Shown here: positions 1-11,909 of the stretch, piece by piece
How positions within the stretch are numbered: position 1 is the first letter of the stretch
Layout: each line of letters opens with the position of its first letter
Assembly (NCBI GenBank): GCA_021904315.1
Contig: CM038907.1
Location: 30,697,223-30,761,222, forward strand
DNA: 64,000 nucleotides
Source of the DNA: Sphagnum magellanicum
Lineage: Eukaryota; Streptophyta; Sphagnopsida; Sphagnales; Sphagnaceae
Reading direction: 5' to 3'
The notes under the pieces: model-generated
What the model was told of the DNA's origin: nothing
Database searches by the model: none
The model's input: only the letters and a program-made list of their open reading frames with translations
Program-made: the position numbers and the translations under genes

Positions 1-514
1 CTATTGAGACATAAACTTAGGATGAGCAGTGGGATGCTTCTTGATTGCACACACTGTGTCAATGCCTATCTAGAGACTTGATCACCCTTAAAATCGAATC
101 TGGAGTTTTTTTTTGATTCCTCCAAGATGCATAATCATCTTTCAGCATCTTTGTTATAAGTAGGGTTCTTCTTTCCTTCCTGTGAAGAAGATTGGTTCAG
201 CTTCTGCAGACCATGCCTACTGCAGCAGCAGAAATCCTTTTGTATACATGATGGGTCTATGGCTGTTCTGTTGTGCATGTTTATCCCCCCCTTTTTATCT
301 CAAAGCAGGCAACAGCCAAGGGACAAGAGCAACAACATCCCATCATAGAAGGTCAAGGATGCCATGCCATCTTTGGAAGGAGGCGCTAAGGTGAAAAGAT
401 CTATAAGTTACAGTTCTCTCTTGCTCTCTCTCTCTCTCTGTGGCTTGGCTGAAATATGTATAGTGCTGCTCCAGCTTTTACCCATGATCCCGAGTTCTGT
501 GAGTCTTTTTGACT
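1..514. other. Downstream flank of the minus-strand gene at 515-1555
   Basis: No coding region is supported here. The stretch lies 3' of the minus-strand membrane-protein gene and probably holds its 3' UTR. It contains a CT-rich run at about 412-440. Confidence 0.4.
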
Positions 515-1555
515 CTATGCAGGTGTGAGAACACCAGACAGCCAGAGCACAGGCATAGGAGTTGACGCATTCATACCTGGCAATTCAGAATAGGTCTGAA
601 CAATTGCACGGGGTTGATCAGCCTGCTTCAGCCAACACTCGCCATACTTGTGCTTGTAAGCATCTGGTGATACACATCCATCTTTCTCAGGGCAAAATAC
701 CCACACATTGCACTTCAGCTCATTGTGGCCACCTGCTGCTGCTCCTTGCAACAGCCCCTGTGCTTGCCATAAGCAAGCTCTACAACAATCAGCTGCTGTG
801 TCTGTATGATGGGTTAACCCCCACCGAACAGCTGCTCCACCGAAATCAGAATTTGGTTCTGGGTGACACTCAGGCGGCAAATCAAGCCTTTCTTTTGCCC
901 CTTGTTCATCATCTTCCACTGCAGGTACTCCTTGCTGCTGTTCCCTAACAGCTGTCTCAACCTCTGCCTGCTTTCTCAACCCAAGAAGCTCTTGAACCTG
1001 CTGCTCCTCCTCATCTTGTGTCTTTGGATCATCAGCTCCTGGCTTCGCTGAAACCTGCCCATTACCCCACTTGGCGTCAAAGAGATAGTACTAGAGTTAT
1101 GGCGCAAGAGGGAAGGAATTCAAAAGCTTCCTGGTTTGCTGGTCTTTGAATTCACAAAACCTCACCTGCTTAGCCAATGCTGCAGCTGTCTCGAGCTCGA
1201 TCTCCTTCACGCGGTGCATAAGCTTCAGTGGTAGAGAGCCAAGACGGGATTCGATTCCTGACTTGGCTATCATCTGCTGCAGTTTTGTGAAGCTAGTCCT
1301 GGCTCCGTAGCTGGATGAGTGCCAGCTTGATCTCATGTAGTTTACCAGCTGCGATGATGATGGTGGTGCCGCAAGTTCTAAAACTGAACTCATTGGGGAT
1401 AGTGGGCGCTGCTGCAAGGCAGTGGCTAGCAATAGGTGCACTATGTACAGAGTGACTCCTAGATTGACGACGGAGCACACGAGCACCATCATCCGCTTGC
1501 GGTACCTCCCGCGTGATGCATCTCTTTGCAAAAATGCTCGGATATGCTGCCTCAT
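515..1555 (-). CDS. Single-pass membrane protein with C-terminal Cys-rich PAN/apple-like domain (two exons)
   Basis: I model two exons read on the minus strand: 1555-1166 and 1054-515, giving about 309 residues. The donor reads CAG|GTGAGG and the acceptor GGGCAG|GT; both sides are phase 0, and the 111-bp intron removes the in-frame TAA and TAG that would otherwise stop the frame. An in-frame TGA lies just upstream of the ATG at 1555, so this is the first possible Met; a GTG nine bases further up is not a plausible start. The N terminus is basic and is followed by a hydrophobic segment at about residues 22-44 (VCSVVNLGVTLYIVHLLLA), suggesting a type II anchor. A charged Glu/Gln-rich, possibly coiled segment follows around residues 140-172. 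The C-terminal domain has the cysteine pattern CCxxC (about 220-224), CNVWVFC (about 245-251), then C at about 257 and 270 in GECWLK. This CNVWVFC...ECWLK pattern is known from uncharacterised plant membrane proteins. The function is unknown. Confidence 0.8.
1055..1165 (-). other. Intron of the Cys-rich membrane protein gene
   Basis: The intron begins GTGAGG at 1165 and ends GGGCAG at 1055 on the minus strand. It is phase 0 and contains stop codons in the flanking frame. An alternative acceptor (CCAAG at about 1070) would add a few residues. Confidence 0.7.
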
Positions 1556-3540
1556 GGTCCTCACACCTCCTAGCGCTGTTCCACCAGCTCCTGATCAATC
1601 AACTGCAAGCTGTACATTCAAACCTCTCCTCCTCCAGCTCGCATCTATGGAGTCTCCAACCTTCTTTCCACTGCAATGGGTGAATCATGCGAAGATCAAA
1701 TGGCATTGTTGCCGCTTCTAAAGCTGCTGCTCTCTCCTTGCAATCTGTCTGTGATAATCACGCAAAGCCGCCTGCAGTCTGTTCCTCATACAAAGTGATC
1801 TTTGCAGCTTGCAGTTTGAAAAAAACCTCTGCTTAAACCTCAAACCCCCCTTGCAGGCGAGCAGCTGCTTTTGGTCACAACTCCTCATCATCAGAGCTGC
1901 AGTTTGGTGATCACAGTTCTAAACCATTTTCTGATCAGATGTTAAGCTGCTCCTGCACATGAGCTAGCTGCAGCAGCAGCTTCCCCTTGCAGCTAGGCTC
2001 CGTGAAAAATTCCATGTTTACAAAAATTGCTGCCATCTCCGTCGAGCTGCACACTGGCAATATGCAGAAAATCATACCAAACCTGTACTACACCGTAGCC
2101 ACAGAATCTCAAGCTCTCATGATCAGCAGGCAGCTAGTTGTTCTCGTACAAATATTCACGCTGCACAGATCATGATCACTGCCTCAAAATTGCTGTTGCT
2201 GCTGCTGCCGTTACCAAAATCCAAACTTTGCAAAAAAATCTTTTTGTAAGCAGATGCTTATGAACACCATGAAGCTGCTTTCACTGATACCAAAAACCTA
2301 ACAACTGTTTCTTGAACTCAGTTCATGAATCCCCAGCTCAAAATACCTAACCCAGTTTGGTTCATATCAACAACAGACCTCATGAAGCTCAGCTCCCGGC
2401 TGCCTGCTCTCCAAGCTTCTAAGTCATGAACAACTAGTTCACCTCCTCCTCCTCCAGGACCTAGCATGATGATCTGAAGAATCCAACTTGCTGCTATTAC
2501 ACCAGCTTTCTTCCCCTAATAACAATAGAAACCCAGCAGCAGCAGCAGCAGTACTGACAATCTATGAAATCATGGTATTTTTTCCATAGCTTGCTAAATA
2601 AAGCTTCCCCCAGTGTTTTGTGTTTCCAGCTGCACCTCTTTTGGTGCAACCAACGTGTTGATGACACAGCTCATGATCTACTTCTACAAAACAGTATTCC
2701 AGACTTCTCCATCTCTCTACTCATGATCAGCAGCTTCCATCTATCTTCTCCAAATCTAATCTCTTCACAGATCACCACCATTGAGCTCAAAGTACAGGCA
2801 GGAACCTTCCTTCTTACCACCAATATGATCATGTACACCAACTGACTTTCTTTGGGTTCTTTTTCTCTCTTTTGGGGATATTTTGCAGCTTCAAAACGTT
2901 GAAAACAATGAAATTTCAACACCTGCTTTCACTTTCTCCTCCATTCCAAAGCTGGCTGATGATGATCATCCTCATCATGTTCATTATCTTCATACTTGAC
3001 TTACAAGTGTGTGGGGGATGTGTGATGGAAGACAGCTTTTTTTTTCCTTTTTCCCTCTCTCTTTGTAAACAGTCTCTGTGTTGTTTGTTGTTGTTGTCAT
3101 CATCAAGATCAGCCCCCATCTCTTGTTTTCTGGAAGTAGTTCCAATTCAGCAGATTTTGATTGTTTCTGTCAGAGAATTTTGAAAGCCAAATTTGTAGCT
3201 GACTTTAATACGTAACTAGTGTTGTGGGTCCACGGGCTTTGTTGTGCATCAACTACTAGTGCACTTTTCCCACAACTTTATTACTGTTATTATCAAGTGC
3301 AGCTTTACTGCAGAAGCAGAAAGGAAACCAGCAACAACAGTTGTTGATGACTCCAATTTCCAGCAGCTGCAACACTAGAAAGTTCCATGAACTTATTACC
3401 TGCTTATTAGGTACCTTGTAGTAGTACTAGCTAGTGTGGCTTTGAGTGCACTTTACTTACCCTTCACACACATTTGCCAGTGTTGTGTGGTCATTTGAAT
3501 TTGTGATGAACCCATCATGATTCCAGCTTTTTAAACATTT
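1556..3540 (-). promoter_or_regulatory. Probable 5' UTR and promoter region of the 515-1555 gene
   Basis: No reading frame here looks real. The stretch is moderately GC-rich compared with the interior of the window and is full of short CAG/CTG runs, for example (CAG)6-like sequence at about 2532-2550 and CTGCTGCTGCCG near 2196. It lies directly upstream of the minus-strand gene, so a long leader or promoter is the natural reading. I cannot place a TATA box or transcription start with confidence. Confidence 0.35.
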
Positions 3541-3549
3541 CAGGGTAGG

Positions 3550-4060
3550 GTAAAGCCCTGCCCCCGCCAGGGCTTTACTTGAATAAGGGCCCCCTGAGCA
3601 GAGTTAAGGGTCAGCATGAATCCGGGAAAGCTCATCCCTCAGGGCCACAGTGAACCAGCAGCACCCACCAGTGCACCATGAAGGATGAATGGTCAGTGGT
3701 CAGGAAACAGTTCTCTGTTGGGCGCCAGTCCCTAGATAACCATGTTCGTTAGCTCAGTTACTTTTCTTTTTAAAACCTACCTAGCAACACCTCACAAGCA
3801 GGTTGTTAATAGGTAGGTAGTAAAAACAGTCCTTACCTATGTATAAACCATCTACTTAACTAGTAGTTACCTATTTTCCTACCTATCTACCTATGTATGA
3901 GACCTATTTCCTACAGAATTGGTTACCAAGGTGAAACCAAATATCAACTCAGTTGAGGTTCATCCACAACTGAGTAATAATGGGCATCTAGGGGATGGTA
4001 TGCTGGTGGGTGCTGGTTCACTATGGCCTTCCCCTAGGGCTTAGAGCATAACCAGCAGCA
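3550..4060 (+). repeat. Tetranucleotide-cored inverted-repeat element, copy A
   Basis: The two ends are imperfect inverted repeats of each other. GGCCACAGTGAACCAGC near 3640 pairs with the complement of GCTGGTTCACTATGGCC near 4011, and both arms continue through CACCCACCAG. The core holds many TACC/TAGG tetranucleotides (about 3775-3900). Related copies lie at about 5935-6340 and, inverted, at about 26390-26860. The shape suggests a MITE-like non-autonomous element; no target duplication could be fixed. Confidence 0.55.
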
Positions 4061-5930
4061 TGAAAAGTTGTGGCACCAACTTCAAAATGACCCACGCAAA
4101 TATGTAGTTGTTCAAACTACATCCCCCACAACAAGCCCCACCTTCACAAATTCATGCATGTTCAAATGTTCCTTCCCTCCCTCCTTGTCTACAACTCATT
4201 TGGTGAGGTAAACTTTGCCTCCCCTGACCATCCCTTTCCTCCCCCAATAGTCTCTCTTGATGGATTGGGATGTTTGTTTTTTTTGCGACCTCAAAACGTC
4301 CACATGTTGCTTCTACAACCCAATCTCTCTTCCAACTGTCACTCTTACAACTACACAGCAATTAATGTCAAGCAGATAGTGCAGCACCAAAGGCAAAAGT
4401 TTTGTTGACAACAAGAAGCATCAATTATGCCATAGCTACTTGGCCATTTCGCAAGACCCTTCCACCAAGAACGGCCAAAAAACATCATTTTGTGAAAGAG
4501 TTGCAATTTATTAAAATGTTCATCTTTTAGTTAAATGCAACAAGACACCATCATGATCTCGTAAGACGAAATGGGGACACATTAAACATGAGGTTGTCAA
4601 ATTTGATGGTGTTAATTAACAAGTTCTGAATGTGAGAGAGTTTGGATCAAGTATGAACAACAACTTGTAATGCATGATCAAATTGTATTTCATGAAGAAC
4701 CCAAAAAAGCTTGAGTTCATTTATCTTCACTATTGATTGTTACTTTATGATGTCCCTAGGTGGGCATATGCACCCCAAGATGTGTGAAAGATAGTTAACG
4801 ATGCATCACTAGGAGTGAAGTGCAAAATTCAAAACAAAAAGTTTGCGATGCAAAATAGTGGTAGTTCAACAATTGTTTTCACAAATGCAGGATTGGATTC
4901 ATTAAATGTAGCTAGTGTTCCTAAGGGCACAACTAATCTTTCAAACATGGATGACAAGTTTGTCGAAATTCCACCACCTCTAGTTTAAACTAGGCCAATA
5001 GGATCTCAAACCATTTCAAGTTATCATCACTTCATGACAACAACCTTTCAATTCATCATTGAAGTACATATTACTTTGCCCTAATTAGTTACTAGCACAA
5101 TGGAAGATAAACATAACAACTACAAACCAAAGCAATACCATACAATCTACCATGCCACACATTGGACTTGATCACTTAGTTCTAGGTGTTGGACTATCCA
5201 CACCATCTTTTTTTTATCCCAATATTGCAAGCTTGCTTCCAATCCCACAAGCCAAAACTCCATAAATGATCTTTCACCTTCAACCATTCGCCTCCCAAAT
5301 AGGATAAGTCATACATTACACACAAATAACAAACAACTTCATTCCTTCACATGTTCTCTTCAAGTTCTTATGGCGATGTCTAATTTGAAGAAACCAACAA
5401 TGCATGCTAACTTTCTACCATCATTATGCATAACATAGAAAATGACACAAAACCAAATAAAAACCTTAAAATTCAATGTGTCCACATTGATAATGTAATA
5501 GCCACGTCATTTAAATTTACAAAAGTTCTTCTAAGCTTGGAGTTCTATTGGGTTTACCTCCCCTTTCTTTAATTGATATGCTTCAAATGACTAGTGGAAA
5601 TTTTGGTATTTAGTGGTTCCCTTACCTCTTATTGTCTACCTCTCTTTGGTTGTTTACTTGCCTAGATTTTGGTAAAATTTGGCAAGGTTTCATCATTTAT
5701 ATATCTATCAAACATGGCAATGAATGTGGCAATATTCGCTTGGCAAATGGGTAGGTTATATTTCAATCTTGTTTTGGTTTACGTCCATGTCAAACTTATA
5801 ATGGTGACAATGGGTCATGTTTGGTTTCAATATTGATATTCAATCCCAAAAATTACATTTAAAATATAGTTTGGGTACTTAATAGATTAATGTACATGTA
5901 AGACATGTGTAAAATGCAATCCTTGGTAAG
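4061..5930. other. AT-rich intergenic DNA, nothing recognised
   Basis: Only short frames without recognisable protein similarity were seen on either strand. It is probably decayed repeat sequence. Confidence 0.5.
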
Positions 5931-5934
5931 GATA

Positions 5935-6340
5935 CTAACCTTGGCCCCCATGGCTCCTTTTATTGTGTTTTTACCTTAGAGTGAACCAACATTTACTAAT
6001 GCACCATACAAGATGGATGGTGTTTGTAAAAGAAACAATTTTTGCTTGTGTTTTTATCCCATATCTAACCATGGTTATTAAGTTTATACTAAGCATCCAA
6101 ATGCAGCTACCTACCTAGTAATCATCGAGTGTTTTACCTACTTAATTTTCTACATAATAACCACTAACATTCCCTACCTGTTTACTTATGATATTTACAC
6201 ACTTACATAAGCAGTTACCTAGATAGTGTGAATGAAGGTTCACAAGAAAAGTTAGAATCTCTGAAATTCAACTGTGATCCATGGTTCATCCACAACCAAG
6301 TCATGACAAGTTTCTAATGGAGGTGTGCTAATGGGTACAA
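5935..6340 (+). repeat. Tetranucleotide-cored element, copy B
   Basis: This shares with copy A (3550-4060) the block CACCATxxAxGATGxATGGT followed by GAAACA, the CTACCTACCTAG-type core, and the right-hand block GGTTCATCCACAACxxAGT. It is more AT-rich and more diverged than copy A. Confidence 0.5.
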
Positions 6341-6427
6341 GGTCACAAAATTGGATGAGTTGCAATCATAGATTTGTTTGTTGGCTCTGCATGTGGGGAA
6401 GAGACCACACAATTGTATAACATTCAA

Positions 6428-6844
6428 ATACTATGTGTGCATATGATGGACGGGCATGTTCCATACAAGTGCATACATGTAAATGAGAAGTTATCAAGAG
6501 AAAGAATTGGTGTAGGATTTGAACATAAAATTTTGACTTGAATTTGACCCAACATATTGAGTACAATGTGTGCATATTATGGATGGGCATGTTCCATAGA
6601 AATGCATGCATCTAATTGAGAAGTTTTTAAATTAGTAAGGGAGATTTTGAGTTTGAATTTTGAAACTCCCATAAAGGGTAATGTTGTTTATGCAATGCAC
6701 TACTTGCTACATTATGGATTGTTGTAGAATTGGGACAAAAAAATTTGGCTTGACCCAACATATGATTGACACATGGAGTACTATGTGTCTATATGATGGA
6801 TGGGTATGTTCCATAAAAGTGCATGGATTTGCATGAGAAGTTTT
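6428..6844 (+). repeat. Local three-copy repeat
   Basis: Three related blocks start near 6428, 6561 and 6778. Each contains TGTGxxxATATxATGGAxGG, then CATGTTCCATA, AxxGCATG and GAGAAGTTTT. The second and third copies are preceded by TTGACCCAACATAT, so the repeated unit is longer than the core. Spacings are about 135 and 215 bp. Confidence 0.6.
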
Positions 6845-6865
6845 AGGCTTGTCAATCTTTTTTTT

Positions 6866-7090
6866 AAGGATTTTGTGATGTAGCCAAAATGGTGTTCATT
6901 CGATAAACAATTTTGCCAAATTTGGCTACATACTATATATGAAAATAAAATTAAAAGATCTTGTTATATTATCGGTTACCTACTAGAACTTATCATAAAA
7001 ATCTAGTGATTTGGAATTTTTTTGGAAATCTAGTGAATCTGAGCCATTTTTTCCATGAAAAATCCTAAGTTGTAAAGGTCAAAATCATAT
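6866..7090 (+). repeat. Dispersed repeat, partner of 13407-13640
   Basis: Both copies contain, in the same order, GGAxTTTGTGATGTA, GCCAAATxxGGCTACATAC, GATTTGGAxTTTTxxTTTGG and ATGAAAAATCC. The family is not identified. The copy here is the more AT-rich one. Confidence 0.5.
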
Positions 7091-8985
7091 TTGAGAAAAA
7101 AATTCCAATAAAAAAACATAGAGGTTAAGGAATGGACATTTGAAGTTTAAACCTCCCATAAAGGCAGAGTCATGTTTAGGCTTTAAAGGAGCAATTTTGT
7201 TATGGGGGGACTATTTATTAAGTCCATCCCATTTTACTTTTCAAAAAAAAAGGGGGAAAAAATCCATTTATTGTTGTTCCAAGCTTCAAGGGGTAGCAAT
7301 TTTGTGGGGGCAACCCTTAAAAAGTCCCCCAACTTTATTTTTCAGAAAAAAGGAAAATAATTATTTTATTTTTATTTTGTTTAGTTCTTGAAGGGAAATT
7401 TTTTATGAGGAGCCACCAAAAGTTCCTTCCACTTTTGTCTTTTAAAAAATTTATAAACATGAATAAAATATCATAAATCAATAGCTAAAATTATTTTGGA
7501 ACCCATGGGCCCTCACTATTTTTATTAGGCCCAACTTTTATGATAGGCCTAAAAAAATACTCCAAGGGCCCAAGCAACATTATTCACAACTATCAATGTA
7601 AGATTTTTAAAGTGTTTTCATCCAAAATCATTTGCTTGGGCTTGGGCCATAAACTATCTTATTACAAATCCAAATTGACCACTCTTCATAGTTTGGATCA
7701 ATGAGAGATTTCAGATTTGTGTAGTCCCAAGCCCAAGCCCTTTAGTGTAAATTACCTTAAGGAAAAGTCTTTAAAACAAAAGGTGAATTGTAACAAAAAA
7801 AAACTGGAAAAAAAATTCACATTAGTTATATGAGTGAACAACTTTCAAAGTACATTTACACTACGATGTTGCTCAAACAAATTCAACTAAAGTACATAAA
7901 GCTTGATCAACTAAGACTATGGGATGTCATGGATCAGAACACTCTAGTATCACTCTTTCAAGCACAATTGGTCCCTTCAAAGGCTAACCCATAGTAAATA
8001 AACATTGAGACCACATCACAAATAAACATATGCCCACAATTTGTCTTGGATTGATGCCATCACACATGAAACAAACATAACAAAACACTTGATAATGCAA
8101 AAACTTATTCATAAACAACCCAATCCCCCTACCTTCACATTGTGTCCCTACACATTCAAATAGATTTTGCTTTTGACAATTTACTCAAAATTATTACAAG
8201 GATGAAACAAAGCCTTGGAATTCCATAGCTTCCCATAGTATTAAACTTCAAAACCACAATTTCAACCTCGAAACTCCCAAGGACATGGCTATTCTTTCTC
8301 CTAGCATCACAAGCACACATACACACATAATTGAATGACAATGCATAAACCACAACCATAGTGATCATTTACAACAACCCTAAAACTAGTCATCATTTTT
8401 ATGAATTAACCCCTATATTCAACCTTTTGATCTATATTTTTTACTTTGAAATATAATGTGCAGTGGAATTCAAGTGCTTCTAAGAAGAAACAAAAATGAA
8501 CAAGATGAGGCATTATTCCTCCACACCAATAGTAAACACAAACAATTACTTCTATTCTAACATCACAACTCCCCAGCCAAGAACTTGATACATAGCTTTT
8601 TGCAATCCACCATTTATCGATTCCATTTCACACCCTCTCCTCAAAATTTGCCAAAAGAGCATACCATTAAATTTTCCATCATTAGAATTCATTAATGGCA
8701 CCACAACAAACAACTCCACTCCTCAACCATCACAACATAACTTCAACAATGCAAAACCATAGAATTTCCAAACTTCATTAACTTGCAACAAGCAAACGCC
8801 CACACACAAAAACATCATTGCCCAACTTTTTGTCACTATTTTCTTTTGGCTACAAGGATTGCCTTCTCATCCATTAAGGTTTCATTGGAAAAACATCCAC
8901 CCATTTCATCCTACAAAACAACCCAATGTCACTTTGTGTGTATCGGTAGATAATTATGAAGTCCATGTTGTGTCAAAAGAAAGGA
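7091..8985. other. AT-rich intergenic DNA, nothing recognised
   Basis: No supported gene. Short frames with poly-A or poly-T interruptions only. Confidence 0.45.
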
Positions 8986-8988
8986 TAA

Positions 8989-9289
8989 GAGCATCTCCAC
9001 CCCACACCAACAAACACCCATTTACATTAAATGTTGGAGCAAGATAATGCAAATCTTGTTGCTATACAATATTAATGGTCCATTTTGCAGTGTTTATTTT
9101 AACCCATTTTTAAAAAAAAACTATTATGAAATTGGATGGTGAGTATTACCCATCTAGATGTCAAGACATAAATGATCTTTGAGTGTTGAAAGGGACTTTT
9201 ATGACATTTGTGGGTGGGGACAGTGATCATTAAACAATAGTATATTCTAAAATAAAAGAGTTGTTTACTGTTTTGGGGTGGAAATGCTC
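8989..9289. mobile_element. MITE, PIF/Harbinger-like, with TAA target duplication
   Basis: The 301-bp element starts GAGCATCTCCACCCCA and ends with the inverted version, TGGGGTGGAAATGCTC with one mismatch on pairing. It is flanked by TAA on both sides (8986-8988 and 9290-9292). A 3-bp TWA duplication with GAGCATCTCC-type termini fits PIF/Harbinger MITEs. A second copy lies at 58997-59283. It has no coding capacity. Confidence 0.75.
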
Positions 9290-9292
9290 TAA

Positions 9293-10050
9293 GCTTTTCC
9301 ATCAGCCAACTTCATAGTTGTATTACCTTTTGTGTAGCTTAATAAAGACATCTAAATGTTACTTTTGTTGGCCCAAAAGAAACTTAAAAGGAATCGTGTT
9401 ACGAGAAATGTGAAACTATGCCATGGAAAGTTGGACATGTATGTTATGACTAGTGTTGGCAATGTAAGCAAGAAAGTATTCGCCTTTATATATATGTGGG
9501 TATGTAATTGGGTAAATACAAGTTTCAGTTCTAGGTTTATTTTCTGTAGGGAAGAAACTTTGGTTTTAGTTATGTTCTTCATGTTCAAAAAATCAAAACC
9601 TTGGTTCAAATTATTCTTTTGAAGGTTGTCAATTTCGGTTTGATGGTTTCATGACTATTTGGCTATCCATTTTAGCTTACTTTTGGCCCAGTTTCATGAC
9701 CAATTTTTCCTTTGATTTTAGGTTTAAATTTTCATTGTTCATTTATATAGAACAAAAGTAATGTTATAACCATAGTTGAAATATATTTCTTTCATGAAGC
9801 TCTTTAGGACACCAAATCCCATCAAAACTTTGAAATTAAGTGCATTTGGGCTTGAATAATACTTGGATGGGTAACCTTCTACGAAGTCCCAGAGTTGTTT
9901 CCACTTAAAACTTGGGTGTTTTCCTTTTATAAAGTTTGGCAGGGTTTCATCATCATCATTGATTGGATCTATTTAGGCTTACAAAACAAGTAAAAACCTT
10001 TTTAAACCATAAGGTATTTCTTTTTATGATCAATTTTTTTACATTGTTTC
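9293..10050. other. Intergenic DNA before the Harbinger remnant
   Basis: No gene recognised. Part may belong to the 5' region of the Harbinger element whose coding remnant begins near 10053; no terminal inverted repeat was found. Confidence 0.35.
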
Positions 10051-10052
10051 AG

Positions 10053-10905
10053 GATGAAAAAGTCCTTGTTCATGAGGTTTATGGATGCAATTGTTGCTTA
10101 TGATCCATATTTTGCGTAAAAGCTCAATGTTGTAAGATTAATGGCTTTATCAAACATTCAAAAATGTGCTACTGCATTACATATGCTTACATATGGAATG
10201 GCATCTAATGTCATAAATTAATATGTTTAGTTATAAACTATAACTAACATTACCATGGAGTCTATGAAGCACTTTTGTGGTGCAATATGATCTTGCTTTT
10301 AACCTACATACTTAAGGCAACCTACAAAAGTTGATTTGCAAAAACAAATGGACATCAATGATTCCCTGGTATGTTTGCCTCTATTGATTGCATGCATTGG
10401 GAGTGGAAGAATTGTTTGTAGGTTGGCAAGGTTAGTACCAAAAATAGATGTCAACAAGAGCATCATTTTGGAGGCAGTTGCTAATCAATCATTATGGATT
10501 TGCTATACATATTTTTGCATGCTAGGTTCCAACAATGACATCAATGTCCTTGATAGGTCACACTTGCTTACAATATGTTACAAGTTGTTAAAGATGACAT
10601 TCATTTTGTTTTGAATGGTACCACTTATCCTAGATATTATTTGTTGGCTAACAATATTTATCCTAAATGGGCTCATTTTGTACAAACTATTCATGACCCA
10701 CCAAATGAAAAGTGCTAACATTTTGCCATGATGTAAAAGGTTATTTGCAAGGATGTTGAATGTGCTTTTGTTGTTTTGTAATCACAATGGGTCATTGTTG
10801 CCAACCTTTTCAAGCAATGGATTTGAATACCATGATGGGCATTATGTTTGCTTGCATTATTTTGCATAATATGGTGATTGAAGATGAATTAGGACATGAT
10901 GTAAG
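10053..10905 (+). pseudogene. PIF/Harbinger (DDE_4-type) transposase remnant
   Basis: Reading across frames gives successive blocks typical of Harbinger transposases. An AALHML-YGMA segment lies near 10165. The central block reads NKSIILEAVANQSLWI and then LGSNNDINVLDRS (about 10455-10560). A YPRYYLLANNIYPKWAHF segment follows at about 10625-10680, then CKDVE-AF and the LFCIIW-type tail near 10850. The usual DCMHWEW block is degraded to a shifted CIGSGR sequence. Several stops and frameshifts make this a pseudogene. In the intact family the protein cuts and joins element DNA in the nucleus, working with a Myb-like partner; a possible partner remnant lies convergently at 11573-11905. Element ends were not found. 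Confidence 0.75.
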
Positions 10906-11572
10906 GTACTTAAGAGATTGAAAACTTGAATTATCATTTTAGGCTTCATAATGATTTGATTGAATACCTTTGGGTTGAAAAAGGAAAGTTTCCTTTGTAT
11001 TGAAAAAATATATCCACAATGGAATGCACAAATCCATTTGTGTTTAAAAAACCATTTGTCCAACATGGTGAAAACTTTTATAATTCACAAAAGTATAAAC
11101 ATCATGTTGTACCAAAAAAATAAAATTATTTTAGAAAATTTGACCTACACTATTACAAGGCAAATAAAATTTTACCCCATAACCACATTTGTGCAAAATC
11201 TTCCAAATTGTCAATTGAGAAGAAAAGATTAGCAATTTGCAAAAATACATAAAACACTTTATTGAAAAATTTCCAATTTTTGCAAATTCGACTTTTAACA
11301 ATGAAAGTTTAAAAGAAGCTTCTCCAAAAAAAAATTTCTTAGTAGCATTTGGAAAATAAAAATGAAATGAATCACTATTGCATCAAATTTTGCAAATTAA
11401 CTTAATTCAAATCATAGTAACTATCATTTAAGTTGAACCCACTTTGAGAATCATCTCCTAATTGAATGATTTCATGTTCATGTTCAAGAGGTTAGCTATT
11501 TTCAATTTCATGATACACAATATTAGGATTCAAAATGGTTGAGTGTGGAATAATTTTTGTGGGACTTGAAGA

Positions 11573-11905
11573 TTAAACCTTGGATGATGCAGGGCTAGAA
11601 ATGGGAGGACCAACAATGCGAGCTATGGTAGTAGTTGCTACCACATCATCTACAACAACATGCTTCCAAATTTTTGTGAGCTTTTGATACCTACAAAACA
11701 TGAAGTAATCCCAAACATCATCCTCAATATTTGCATCCAACGACACACTAAACAAATACAATGCACATTGATCAACCATCAATTTCATTTTTACAAGACT
11801 AACCTTAGCAATGTTTGTAGTTGCTTGTGTTTAAGCTTGAGCAAAATACTCTTTACGACGAGCAACCCTCAATTCATCAATGGAAGAACTAAGCTTGGGA
11901 GTTGA
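11573..11905 (-). pseudogene. Possible Harbinger-associated Myb-like/NAM-associated protein remnant
   Basis: The minus-strand frame reads RVARRKEYFAQA (then a stop) and continues into KMKLMVDQCALYLFSV, DANIEDDVWDYFMFCRY and QKLTKIWKH. This resembles the helical C-terminal part of the Myb/SANT-like partner proteins that accompany PIF/Harbinger transposases. The position and convergent orientation relative to the transposase remnant at 10053-10905 fit a two-gene Harbinger element. The N-terminal DNA-binding part is not recognisable. It could also be an unrelated frame, so confidence is limited. Confidence 0.35.
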
Positions 11906-11909
11906 GTTT

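Noticed and set aside
562..948. Plus-strand frame of 128 codons
   Set aside because: It is antisense to exon 2 of the Cys-rich membrane protein gene.
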